The translations under genes and the position numbers were made by a program. Below, one piece after another: positions 20,055 through 30,856 of a DNA stretch of 64,000 nucleotides; the stretch's first letter is position 1, and the number at the start of each line of letters is the position of its first letter. The notes under the pieces were generated by a model. It did no database searches. It worked only from the letters and a program-made list of their open reading frames with translations, and was not told the origin of the DNA. Origin of the DNA: Tethya wilhelma (lineage: Eukaryota; Porifera; Demospongiae; Tethyida; Tethyidae); the NCBI GenBank assembly GCA_964030475.1, contig CAXIPT010000013.1:647408-711407 (forward strand), given 5' to 3'.

Positions 20055-22020
20055 GTGTGGAATCAACACAAAAAAATGACGCATGTCCTCTGATTTTATC
20101 CAAAGTTGGTATGCACATAGTATATCATGAGATATAAAACCACAACAATTTTTAGGTTCCAAAGTTGTATGGCTTCCGAGTTATGACAGGTCGAATTTTT
20201 GATATTTTTGCAATTTTTCACTGACTCTATGGTACAAAATATACTTTATCTTCAACTAGAAAAAAGATATTAGGAAACCAACTAGATTTCCTCATAGCAC
20301 TTGAAACAAGCTTTGAAATGATATGTTACAAGTATGTATTTGATCAACTAAGGTCAAAGGTTACAGTAACATTTTGATTAAGTTTGTTTTTCTTCCTGTC
20401 GGGATGCGTCAATTTTCTTAATTTTTTGTCAATTTGTTCTTTAGTCACTCCTTAATACGTAGACAAAATTCTATCTTGGGCCGATAATGGGCTCCAGTGA
20501 AACATAGCAATTTACTGGTTTAGGTCCTGAAAATTGGCTGAAAAAGCACATAGTTCAAATAAATCAGTGACCTAAGCAAGTAAATTGCCACTTTTTACTG
20601 GAACCCATTATCGACCCAAGATATAATCTTATTTATGCATTAAGGAATGAATAAACAGCACTTTGACAAAAATTAAAATTTGACAAGGTAAAAGGTTATG
20701 GCAACTTTAGGATTAAGTTTGTTTTACTTCCCGTCAGGATCGGTCAATTTTCCTAATTTTTTGTTTAAGGGTTGTTTAGTCATTCCTTAATGCGTAGATA
20801 AAATTTTATTTTGAGCCGATAATGGGTTCAAGTAAAATGTGGCAATTTACTTGCTTAGGTCACTGAATACGTGCTTATTAACCGATTATACGCTGAATTC
20901 TTTTGAAGTGAATGACGTCATACGGCGAAATTAAAATTTTAAATTTTTAGTAGCTACGCCTTCCTTTTGTTTTTCTTCTAAAGTAAAGATTAGGCAAACC
21001 TTTTTATATGATGCAGCTAAGCAACAATCAAGCTTACTATACTCCAGGTCTTGTTGCTTAGTGAAGCTTTTGCTGGTAAAAAAAGCCTAACATACGGGAG
21101 GGTCAAATACGCTAGGATATAGCCGCGCGTATAAAGCTTTTTTTCCAGCTAGCCAGCAACGCTTACAAAAGCGATGCTATGGCTATATAGCCTAACTATC
21201 CCTGCACCTACGTAGCAAGTTTCAAGCTTATCCTCTGAAGTGTTGTAGAAAAAACGTCGATCTAAAGTCGCCTATCGTGATCGCGAAGATCGTGACCGTT
21301 AGTCGCTCAACGACGAGTAGCGCCACGCCTTACTAGCAGTTCTAAGTCTGACTTGATATTTTAGTAGAGTAGTCCCTTACCTATTCGTATATAAAGTTTA
21401 AAGTTCAGGGCTAATTGCTTAGCTTGCAAAATAGTCGCTAGTGCAGCCTTGACGCGATTTTGCGTCAACCGCGGTTTGAAACACCCACGCGGATGACGCG
21501 ATTTAGCGTCAACCGCAGGTAATCGGTTAAGCCAATTTTCAGAACTTGGACTAGTAAATTGCTACTTTTCACTGGAGCGCATTATCGGCCCAAGATAAAA
21601 TTTTGTCTATGTATTAAGGAGTGATTAAAGAACACGTTAACAAAAAATTAAGAAAATTGACGCATCCCGACAGGAAGAAAAACAAACTTAATCAAAACGT
21701 TACTGACGTTGACCTTTGACCTTAGTTGATCAAATACATACTTGTAATACATCAATTCAAAGCTAGTTTCAAGTGCTATTAGGAAATCTAGTTGGTTTCC
21801 TCATATCTTTCTCCTAGTTTAAGATAGAGAATATTTTGTACCATAGAGTCAGTAAAAAATTGCAAAAATATCGAAAATTTAACCTGTTATAACTCAGAAG
21901 CCATACAACATTGGAACCTAAAATTTGTTGTGATTTTACATCTCATGATATACTATGTGTACACCAAGTTTGAATAAAATTTGAAGATATGCGTCATTTT
22001 TTTGCTTGATTCCACATGGA
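20055..22020. mobile_element. Long-terminal-inverted-repeat element (about 2 kb, non-coding)
   Basis: The first and last roughly 430-480 bases are inverted copies: both ends start TGTGGAATCAA followed by AAAAAAATGACGCAT and share GTTTGTTTTTCTTCCTGTCGGGATGCGTC. Inside, a block with GGGCCGATAATGGGCTCCAGT recurs in both orientations. No transposase frame is present, so it is non-autonomous. It splits the KDZ gene. Confidence 0.85.
20878..21530. mobile_element. Nested MITE with TTAA target duplication
   Basis: TTAA (20878-20881) precedes CCGATTATACG, and TAATCGG precedes TTAA (21527-21530). The ends are short inverted repeats (CCGATTA). The right end has two TGACGCGATTTTGCGTCA / TGACGCGATTTAGCGTCA palindromes. 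TTAA duplication is typical of piggyBac- and Kolobok-type elements. It sits inside the 2-kb long-TIR element. Confidence 0.72.
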
Positions 22021-25000
22021 ATACACAGTCAATAGGTTGAGTTACATAAGTGTGATCCAAGTTCCAAAATGGAGAGTTCATGTTGAACACATTATCTATT
22101 GTTGTTTCGTCTGTAGGGTCACCAAAGCATTTGCTCTTATATTCAGCTAAGAGACTCTTGGCTTTTGAGGTGCACTTAGCAATCGACTTTGAGATCTTCT
22201 GAGCTTGCTTTTGACCACCTAACATGAAAACAATACAATAGTGTCCACAACCTGAAGAATGTATGAAATAATATTGTGCACAAACCTGCATGATGACGTA
22301 GTGTGTTAAGGTAGAAAACACGTTGCCTTGCAACACCTAGCAATTTCCCTTTTGTCAATTGCTTCTCACTCACATTAATAGTTTTAAGAACATCCAAATA
22401 TTCTGCTGAAGTTGACTGCCACCTAGGATCTATATGGTGCTGATTTTCAGTAGTTTTTAAGTCTGACTCAAACCTATGTATAGTCACTACCATAATATGC
22501 AATTGTAGTCATATGCATGCAGTATGTGTATATACCTCTGAAGTTTGGCTACAGTCTCCACAATGAACTCAGGTGTCAGAGTACCACCACCCTTGATAAA
22601 GTCCACCCATGACTCCCTGTATAATTTGCAATAACTAATATCAAAATACCACCGCATACAAAACAGATACAACCTACTGAAGTTTAAACCAGCCCTGCAG
22701 ATTCTGTACATACTTCAGCTTCCAATTTTCAGCATGACGTGCAAAAGCTGTAGAAATCATAATTTCAAATAAACACTGGCTATAGCAAACAATAGCAAGT
22801 TACTACATGTATTATGATTGACCTGGTTTGTGAGCAATAGAATCAAGTCTCTTGATTTCTTCATCTCTAAACTCAGACATTTTCTTCTCCATTTGTTCAA
22901 CAGTAATCCCAACAGATTTGCAAATGTTTTCAGATTCCTTGGTAAGTTTTACTCTCGTATCAAATGCTTTCTTCATACGTTCAACAATGCTAGTTTCTGG
23001 TCAAGTTGATACAACAGAAACAATGAACTATCCAAAACTATACTATTATAATAATTATAGTAAACAATTTCATGTACACAACTTACCCATCTTTGAATTC
23101 TTTTGCTTTGCATAATGGTGCAAAGCATCAGACAAAGTATCAATTCTATTAGCTGCATTCATTTCCTTTGTCATGTGGCAGAATTTGCCCAAAAACGACC
23201 ACAGTCTCTCTAGATTTTCACCATCACTCAATCCAAAGCTAATTCTATGCCGCGGACTGTAGAAGTATTGGCAGTGTGAATTGTGAGCATAAGCATGGAA
23301 AACAGATACAGCAACATTGTAGGTTGAAGAGAGTGTGTTGAAATGTTCTGGATATCTCTATAATAAAAACAATACAAATAAGTGTTACAGTAATCGAACA
23401 GAATAAATTTCAGTGATGAAATAATACCTTCCAATGGCTCACAATCTTACATCCAACATCATAGAGAAGATTCACATTGTTAGGAACTCGACCCTCCTCA
23501 ATAAGTTTTGACAGTATGTAGTCAGCATATGCTAGCCTATTATATCAAAAAAAAGTTCACCATGACTGGTAAAATTTCTTAAACATTAACATACTTCTCT
23601 CCTTGTTTCATACTTAACATCTTGAGAGGTACATCGTGGCGACAGGTTGCACCAAAAACTCCTGTTTCATCCAAGGCTTGATACCTGGTTTTAGACCGTA
23701 GCACATCTCCTGCTTTGAATTCATGGCACTGCCACTATAATTATGGTACATTTAAGTAAGGCTATTTAAGCATACATAATTATGTATAATACCGTGTCTG
23801 ATTCTAGATCTCTGTGCGATGTAACAAGTTGTGAGGAGGATTTTCCAATATATTGATCTACATCTGACTGATCAGCAAACACCTGGTAGCTAGTGAGAGG
23901 TCTCTTGTAGCTTGTTTTTTCACCTGCCTTTTTACGACGGCACAGTCGAAAATTGCCATCCAATGAGATGAAACAAGTACTGCAATCATCCTACAAAATG
24001 ATCAAGTACTAAAGTGTGTACACACAATCATAATAATTGCATGAACTCACCTTTGAACAAGCAGGACACTCCAGAGACTGCTGACAACCACTGAGCTTGT
24101 CTTGATTGGCACTAACCATGCTCTTGAAACATCTGTAGATATGCATTGTTTTGATATCATTTGTATTTTGGAATTCAACTTTACCTATATTGTGGGAATG
24201 ATATTAGAAGTTGTTGGTAGGTCCGCTTATGTTCTTTACCCTGCATGCATGGATAGCATTAATTTCATAATTTCATATAGTACATGAACAAGCATGCACA
24301 ATTTATATATATGCGTATATATTCAACTGCAAGGATGCACACTTACCAACTTTATCATTGCAAGGTACCAGAGCATATTACAAACATGATGAAGAGAGAC
24401 CTGGTATTCCATCATAGCGGCATGGACAACATCAAGCAAATCCATGTGAAAACCAATTTTGGGAAAATTTGGTGTTGTAGGCCAAACGCGAAGATCAACC
24501 ATTCTCTCCATTATACTCTTACATTTACAGAAACAGATTCTGATCCCACGGTGGTAACCTGTGCATATTACTAAAATTATGACAGGCACCCACATGAAGT
24601 CCATCTTTTAGTACATACCTTTCATGGTAACAATGGTGATGTTTTCTTTGTACTCAGTCGAACAAGAATGGTTAAGGGGAATTTCAATATTTGACAGCAT
24701 TACAGGCAAATATTGGCCATTTATCCATTGTTCTGGAACGTGATAGAAACAGCATGTGCTATGATGTGTGATGCAACAACCTTCACAGTAATGGATTGAT
24801 GGGCCACAATCTGTACACTGATACTGTGCCTTCTCAGAGCAAAATGAACACTCCGAAATCCCTCCAAATATTGGCTGTAACAGATACTTATTACGAAGAG
24901 TGCTCATCACATTATCCCACGCTTCATCCTGCTTCTTACGTTGCTGTGAATATGATCTCTTCCGTCTCTTTGAGAACCTACGTGCACATGTATATTATGT

Positions 25001-25260
25001 ATATCCCTTATGTAGTATAAATCAGTGCAACGGCCTATACTGTACCTTTCTTCCAGATCACTATTATCACTAGGATTCATCTCGTCACATGGTTCATCAT
25101 TATCATAATCATCAGAGACCAGCATCATCCTGAGAATCATCTAGAAGCATGTCTTGAGGAGTCTGGACAGGAGTTGGACCCTGGAGGCTGAACCGCCCAT
25201 CACCTCTATTCTTAATCACTGTTCCTCTTATCTTACTCTTCATAAAGTTCCTAGGTTTTC
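22020..25260 (-). pseudogene. KDZ-type transposase gene, many exons, interrupted
   Basis: Reading the minus strand from about 25260: an acidic N-terminal exon, then a CxC2-type cysteine cluster (CSFCSEKAQYQCTDC, HYCEGCCITHH), WPTTPNFPKIGFHMDLLD, LECPACSK with DGNFRLCRRKKAG, FGATCRHDVPLKML, ADYILSKLIEE with NVNLLYDVGCKIVSHW, FHAYAHNSHCQ, YSPRHRISFGLSDGENLERLWSFL, and a helical tail. This is the order seen in Kyakuja-Dileera-Zisupton transposases; LYDVGCK and GENLERLW belong to the catalytic core. Introns are short (many under 150 bases). The 3' end runs into a 2-kb insertion at 22020. In this copy the N-terminal exon also carries a 2-base deletion and a 573-base insertion relative to the copy at 26270-26615. 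Confidence 0.85.
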
Positions 25261-25272
25261 TTGGCTTTGCTC

Positions 25273-25845
25273 CATGGCTAGAAATTGTAGTACTAACAGT
25301 GACATGCAGCTGTGCTACATAAAAAGTACAAGCCTAATTTGCATCTCATTAATATGCAAAATTTTGTATTGTAGCAATGGCAGAGCAAGCAAAACTTCAC
25401 TAACTTTAGCTCCGTTTGGCGGAGCGAGTGCCAGAGTTCAAGGTCCATTGATTGAGGAAGTCTTGAGTTCAACTCTTCCTGTTTAATAATTTAGGGCGCA
25501 AATTTGCAAAACTAGTGAAAAATCGAAATGCTGGATAAAAAGATATAGGTACTTCCTGTTCTAAAGTACAGAAGCAATACTGTGCGATCGCGTTTTTGAT
25601 ATGCTCGACATTTGGCCATTTGGCGGAGAAACCGCCAGCCTGCTGGACTTGAAAAGCTTGCTGTAAGTTACCCAAAAGGTTGAATTAACAGTATTTAGGG
25701 CGCAAATTTTTCTAGAGTGTCTTGTTAGCTTGCAATCTGAAGACTAAAATGCGTTCAGTATCACTTTTAGTACTTAGCTACTGAGCAGCTGCCTGATGCA
25801 TGTAGGCTCATCAATAATTCATATGTCACTACATTTCTAGCCATG
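25273..25845. mobile_element. 573-base TIR insertion absent from the second copy
   Basis: It begins CATGGCTAGAAAT and ends ATTTCTAGCCATG, perfect 13-base inverted repeats. Flanking bases GCTC and CGGTACC are joined as GCTCGGTACC in the duplicate at about 26593-26602, giving a natural empty site. Inside, TTTAGGGCGCAAATTT occurs twice (about 25490 and 25695). No coding frame. Confidence 0.8.
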
Positions 25846-25982
25846 CGGTACCGGTGTGCCATGGTGTGGACTCGGCTGAGATCGAAGCTAACTAGGAGCA
25901 AGTGTACACGCATGTCGTGACGCAGTCATAACTCCCTTGTACAATAATATTTTATACGGTTGCCAACCACCTTTTCCAATAT

Positions 25983-26268
25983 TACAAGTAGTAAAAATTT
26001 TATAAAAATAACAGTGTAGGAATGGGCAGTGCTGTAAAAAGCAAGGAAACAAGCCAAGACTCTGAATTTCGGCACATGACTACTTCATTTTCAGTCTTCA
26101 TCATGTCATAGTATACAGGGTCCTGTGTCTACCTATTGTAAATTAAATGAAGGCTTTGGCACAAAAAATGAAGTAGTCATGTGCCGAAATTCAGAGTCTT
26201 GGCTTGTTTCCTTGCTTTTTACAGCACTGCCCATTCCTACACTGTTATTTTTATAAAATTTTTACTAC
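25983..26268. mobile_element. Hairpin MITE family A, copy 2
   Basis: Arms with GTAGGAATGGGCAGTGC and CGGCACATGACTACTTCAT around a roughly 60-base loop. It is inserted after CAATATT of repeat E; the unoccupied counterpart is at about 26740. The right end is cut by the unknown base at 26269. Confidence 0.88.
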
Positions 26269-26269
26269 N

Positions 26270-26615
26270 GATCTCTTCCGTCTCTTTGAGAACCTACATG
26301 CACATGTATATTATGTATATCCCTTACGTAGTACAAATCAGTGCAACGGCCTATACTGTACCTTTCTTCCAGATCACTATTATCACTAAGATTCATCTCG
26401 TCACATGGTTCATCATTATCATAATCATCATAGAGACCAGCATCATCCTGAGAATCATCTAGAAGCATGTCTTGAGGAGTCTGGACAGGAGTTGGACCCT
26501 GGAGGCTGAACCGCCCATCACCTCTATTCTTACTCACTGTTCCTCTTCTCTTACTCTTCATAAAGTTCCTAAGTATGGAGGGTTTTCTTGGCTTTGCTCG
26601 GTACCGGTGTGCCAT
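26270..26615 (-). CDS. KDZ gene N-terminal exon, second copy (partial)
   Basis: Encodes MAHRYRAKPRKPSILRNF, then an acidic stretch with DDYDNDEPCDEM and DNSDLEERYS, ending at a donor before 26340. It is open here, whereas the copy at 24955-25260 is frameshifted by a 2-base deletion in the acidic region. The remaining exons are absent beyond 26269. Confidence 0.55.
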
Positions 26616-26745
26616 GGTGTGTATGGACTCGGCTGAGATCGAAGCTAACTAGGAGCAAGTGTATACGCATGTCGTGACGCAGTCATAACTCCCTTGTACA
26701 ATAGTATTTTATACGGTTGCCAACCACCTTTTCCAATATTATTAT
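26270..26745. repeat. Second copy of the 24955-25980 block
   Basis: Starts abruptly after the unknown base at 26269 with GATCTCTTCCGTCTCTTTG, as at 24955, and follows it with about 97% identity. It lacks the 573-base element and the MITE A insertion. It could be a genuine tandem duplicate or an alternative haplotype left in the scaffold. Confidence 0.85.
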
Positions 26746-26944
26746 GACACGGATTATTGGCAAGGTTCGGGTGGACTCAGCTTTTTCTGCAAATGTGCTG
26801 AGTCAGCAAACGTGCAGTCACGTGCATCTGCTCTGAGCCAACTGCCCAATTAGGACTGGACTGGCTAAGAGAAAGGGACTAAAGCCACTCTTCATTCTCC
26901 ACACCCCACACAGAGGAAGAAGGACTCTCCACCAAGCTAGGGTG

Positions 26945-27755
26945 ATGGAAGTGTCACGTGAAGGAACAGCAGCAGCAAGGTCCAGTGGTCCTAGAACACT
27001 GTTTGCATAATTTTGACTTCGACCACACACTAGTGGATGGCAACACTGATACGTGGATCATGTCCATATGCCCTGAACTGAAACTGAGAGAGCAGCTGCG
27101 ACACATGAAGGCAGATCCTTACATGAACACTTACACCTTTGGAGATACTTCCGGCCATCAACGCCAGGAGTTCCACTGTTGGACTGATCTTATGGATCAC
27201 ACTTTCTCTCTTATCAATAAAATTGGTCGTAAAACCAAACACGAAATTTTAACGCATATGGCTCGACTCAAACTATATGATCAGGCACTCAAAGCTGTAC
27301 TGCACGTTCATAAGTTAGACAATACCGATTCTATTATCCTGTCCGATTCCAATACTATGTTTATTGACCATATAGTGAAGGAGTGTGGTGTCAGTCATGT
27401 GTTCAAAGATGTCTTCTCCAATCCAGCTCACTTTGAACCAAACGGGAGGTTAACAGTTCATCATTTCCACAGCCACAGCTGTGAGAGGTGTGTCCTCACT
27501 CCCAACATGTGCAAGGGAACCATTCTCAGAGACTACCTGGAGCAGCACTCCTATGACAAGGTGGTCTATGTAGGAGATGGGAGAAACGACTTCTGTCCAA
27601 GTGTGGGCTTGAGGGAACAAGATGTGGTGATTTGCAGAGAGGGATATGGTCTTGCAGGCAGACTGTCAACGCAAGCTAAAGCACAGTGTGCTGCAACTGT
27701 TCATGTTATTGACTTTGTGAAATCATTGGGAGACTTTATATGTACTCATTTTTAG
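26945..27755 (+). pseudogene. PHOSPHO-type phosphatase, copy 2, damaged start
   Basis: Nearly identical to copy 1 from its upstream region to the stop. The canonical ATG at 26945 reads MEVSREGTAAARSSG and then meets TAA just before the nucleophile motif, because GTTTGACTT of copy 1 is ATAATTTTGACTT here (net +4 bases). The catalytic frame (DFDHTLVDG onward, all motifs present including HSHSCERC and VGDGRNDFCPS) stays open to 27755 but has no ATG before the nucleophile Asp; an upstream GTG at 26958 is the only simple alternative. Likely a pseudogene, or translated from an unusual start or by splicing. Confidence 0.8.
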
Positions 27756-27843
27756 TGAAGGTTTGATAGTCTTACAATATAGATAGAGAATTTCTGTTTG
27801 TTTGTTGACTCAGCATAACGCCCACTACCAAACCACAGTAGCT

Positions 27844-28566
27844 ATGTCTACTGCTGGGAAAAAGAAACGAACACTTTTTGCGTTTGATTTCGACCACACA
27901 CTCCTGGATGGAGGCTCGGACACTTGGTGCATGAAAATCTGTCCAGAACTCAATCTGAGAGAGCCTCTAAAGGATTTCTGCCAAAGATTTGACTGTTGGC
28001 CTGATTTCATGAACCACAATTTCTCTCTCATTCATGAAGTTGGTCACAAAACCAAGGAAGATTTCTTGAATCACTTGGGACAGCTTCATCTCCATGACCA
28101 GTCCCTCAAAGCCCTCCATCACATTCATAAGCAAGAGAATGCTGATGCGATTATTATATCAGATGCCAATTTAGTGTCTATCAATCATGTACTCCAAGTG
28201 TGTGGTGTGAGTCATATCTTTAAAGACGTCTTCTCCAATTTTGAACCAAACGGGAGGTTGACAGTTCATCGTTTCCACAGCCACAGCTGTGAGAGGTGTG
28301 TCCTCACTCCCAACATGTGCAAGGGAACCATTCTCAGAGACTACCTGGAGCAGGACTCCTACCACAAGGTGGTCTATGTAGGAGATGGGAGGAACGACTT
28401 CTGTCCAAGTGTCGGCTTGAGGGAACAAGATGTGGTGATTTGCAGAGAGGGATTTGCTCTTGCTAAACTGTTGAGTACTGCATCAAAGACAGAATGTCTC
28501 GCTACTGTACACACCATTGATTTCTTACAGACACTCGGAGAGTGCATAATTCACAACTGCTTTTAA
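27844..28566 (+). CDS. PHOSPHO-type phosphatase, copy 3 (intact, mosaic)
   Basis: 240 residues from ATG at 27844 (MSTAGKKKRTLFAFDFDHTLLDGGSD). All motifs are present: nucleophile DFDHTLLDG, SDANL, HSHSCERC, NMCKG, VGDGRNDFCPS. The N-terminal half and the last 40 residues differ strongly from copies 1 and 2, but about 225 bases (28226-28452) are nearly identical to them, with sharp borders; this is a gene-conversion signature. A 9-base deletion removes the PAH residues before FEPNGR. It lies 88 bases after the stop of copy 2. Confidence 0.9.
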   Translation: MSTAGKKKRTLFAFDFDHTLLDGGSDTWCMKICPELNLREPLKDFCQRFDCWPDFMNHNFSLIHEVGHKTKEDFLNHLGQLHLHDQSLKALHHIHKQENADAIIISDANLVSINHVLQVCGVSHIFKDVFSNFEPNGRLTVHRFHSHSCERCVLTPNMCKGTILRDYLEQDSYHKVVYVGDGRNDFCPSVGLREQDVVICREGFALAKLLSTASKTECLATVHTIDFLQTLGECIIHNCF

Positions 28567-28748
28567 ATATAGACCATAATATTATTGTTATTTTTTTGAC
28601 ACAAACAAATTTAATTTGTTACTGACAACAAAACGAAAGTAGATTGCACAAACAAGTAAACTGTACGAGATAATGACATTTAATTTTTAGTGAAAGTTTC
28701 AATGAAAACAGTTCAACTTCTTGTCTCAAACTTAAAGTAGTAATCAGT
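28567..28748. other. Short convergent intergenic region
   Basis: 3' regions of PHOSPHO copy 3 and the membrane protein gene meet here. No further feature seen. Confidence 0.5.
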
Positions 28749-30600
28749 TCAAAGTCCGTCACGTCCAGCTGGAGGGAGTGGGATGGATGAGAGGATGTCA
28801 AGAAGAGTGAGCTCTGTTGAGTTAGGCCTCCTTGGAATAGGTTTTGGATGAGGCATCTTGACCCTTGACTTGCCTGTTTTAGAAAAGAGAAATGGATAAA
28901 TAAAATTTAATATGCTTGTATGTTCTGGTATAACAACTTACTTCCACGCATGGATGTGAGTGAGCGAGTTCCTCTACGAAGTGGTTGTCTGCATAGGAAT
29001 CCTGTCACCTCTGAACTGGACTCACTGGTCAGCACAGGGTGTGATAATGGAGCTCTCCTTGTGTGCGGTCGCCTGCTGCTAGTCTTGAGTTTGATTGGTT
29101 CAGCTGGAGCTGGTTGACTCGTAGTCATTGCATCGAGGGATCCACTGCTACTGTTTGACAGTGGGATGGGCTCCGCTTTGTATGTGTGTGTACGTTTGAT
29201 TCCAAAGGCAGGTGAAGAGAGAGCAAGAGCTTGAATGTGTTGAGGTATTTTCACAGACGATGTGCTGTCGTTATCACTATCAGAGCTTGAAGAGGAGGAG
29301 CTTCTCTTAGGAGGCCTGGCAGCTGTCACCATCGCAGGAGGGGGTGTTGCAGGCACATACTTCTTGGAGTTCTCGTTGATGTCGCTACTCAGACGAATTG
29401 ACGTGATGGGTTTGTTGAACCTTCTTGGGTATTTCGATTGAGATGGCCACTTAGATGACCTGGCACTCTGTTGGCGTTCAGATTGCTGCTGCTTTTCTAA
29501 ATCCCGAAACATTTTCTGTCCGACCACCCATGGTGGATCACGGTGATCAACCATCCCTGGAGCAAGTCCCAGCTCAGCAATTTCTGCTGCTTTCCTAAGA
29601 GACCATGCAGACAACATTCTAACAACATTGTAGCAAGCAATCTTACAAGATGTAAACTAGAATGTCTTACTTTTGGTTAATGACTGATCTGGTGAAGGCA
29701 AAGTAGCGCTTATCTCTCCTTCTAGCAGCTCTACACTTGCAGTACAGAATGCACACACCAAGACAGCCAAAGAGCATGAATATGGGAACAACACCTCCGA
29801 ACACAATCAAAACAAGAAGTTTACGATATTTTTTGCTGAAACTCAAAGCAGCAGATACTTTCCGACCTTCAGTGGCAGCTGGTTCATCAGTTGCTGCTGA
29901 AACTGTACAATACATGGAAGGAACAAGCATCAAATATAATATAAACATATACTTTATTACTTGTAACAATTGTGAGCTCACTTGATTCAGTATCAAATGT
30001 GATTGGCTTGATCAAATCTCTCCAAGAATTGCGATCTTTAGCTTTTATATGCATACGTTCCACTTTCAGTGAGCAAGAATATTTGTGTTCGGGTTTCAAA
30101 CCATGAACTTCAATGCTGGTTTCATATTCCAGTGCATATAGTACTTTAACATGGTTTTTGACATATCCTTGTTCAAATTCTTCAGGATCATCATAGACAG
30201 GAATATTCAGTGGCCTTCCAGTACACTTTATCTGAAATTATCATGACATAATATTGTTATTTCAGAAGGAACTAGAAGTGGCTTGCATTACTGTTTTCTA
30301 CAAACAAGAAAAATGAAAATTCTGCTCTCATTACACACCTTGAATCCTCTCTGGGTGACTTCTTCATCAGGTACAACCCATTCTAGAGTAGCAGACTCAG
30401 CGGTGATATCTGCCACACTCAGGCGCACATTTCGCTTGTAGCGCGCAGGTTTAGTTTCCTCTCCTTGGTTGCCTGCGTTTATAAAAGCAGAAAAACAAAT
30501 GAACAAAACAGTTTGGACAAAGTCTAACAAATTTCTTACCAGCATGGGCAGTGGTAGAGGTGCTCAACAAGAGACACAGCATGAGAATTAGTACAGCCAT
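28749..30600 (-). CDS. Type I membrane protein with one FN3-like domain, spliced
   Basis: Start at 30600: MAVLILMLCLLLSTSTTAHA is a clear signal peptide. The ectodomain exons encode VADITAESATLEWVVPDEE, YALEYETSIEVHGLKPEHKYSCSLKV and similar beta-strand patterns of a fibronectin type III fold. One membrane span follows (LLVLIVFGGVVPIFMLFG, then CILYCKC). The long cytoplasmic tail is rich in Ser, Arg and Pro, with an S-rich run followed by DSDNDS (CK2-like), and ends PLPPAGRDGL at stop 28749. I recognise no named family. A receptor or adhesion role is inferred from architecture. It shares a 256-base divergent promoter with the next gene. Confidence 0.78.
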
Positions 30601-30856
30601 CGCTAGCGAGCGACTTAGAAATATTCAAATAGTTGAACGGTTGAGATATTTCCCTTCCAATGGACTGTAGAAATTGCCTTCTTTCCAGTTAGTAAAAGTT
30701 TTGCTTCTTTCCAACAGTCAGTAGACTTCAGCTTCTTCCGAATAAACAGTAGGAATGAGCGTCTTAGCGTCGGTGTAGTCACTTTAGCGACACACGGTTG
30801 ACATGCGCATGCGCAAATGGGCGGGGCTAACACCGCGCACGTCACAGTGGAGCAAA
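30601..30856. promoter_or_regulatory. Divergent promoter region
   Basis: 256 bases between two opposite ATGs. Contains TGCGCATGCGCAAATGGGCGGGGC (about 30804-30827; NRF1-like TGCGCATGCGCA followed by an Sp1-like GGGCGGGG), typical of bidirectional TATA-less animal promoters. Confidence 0.6.
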
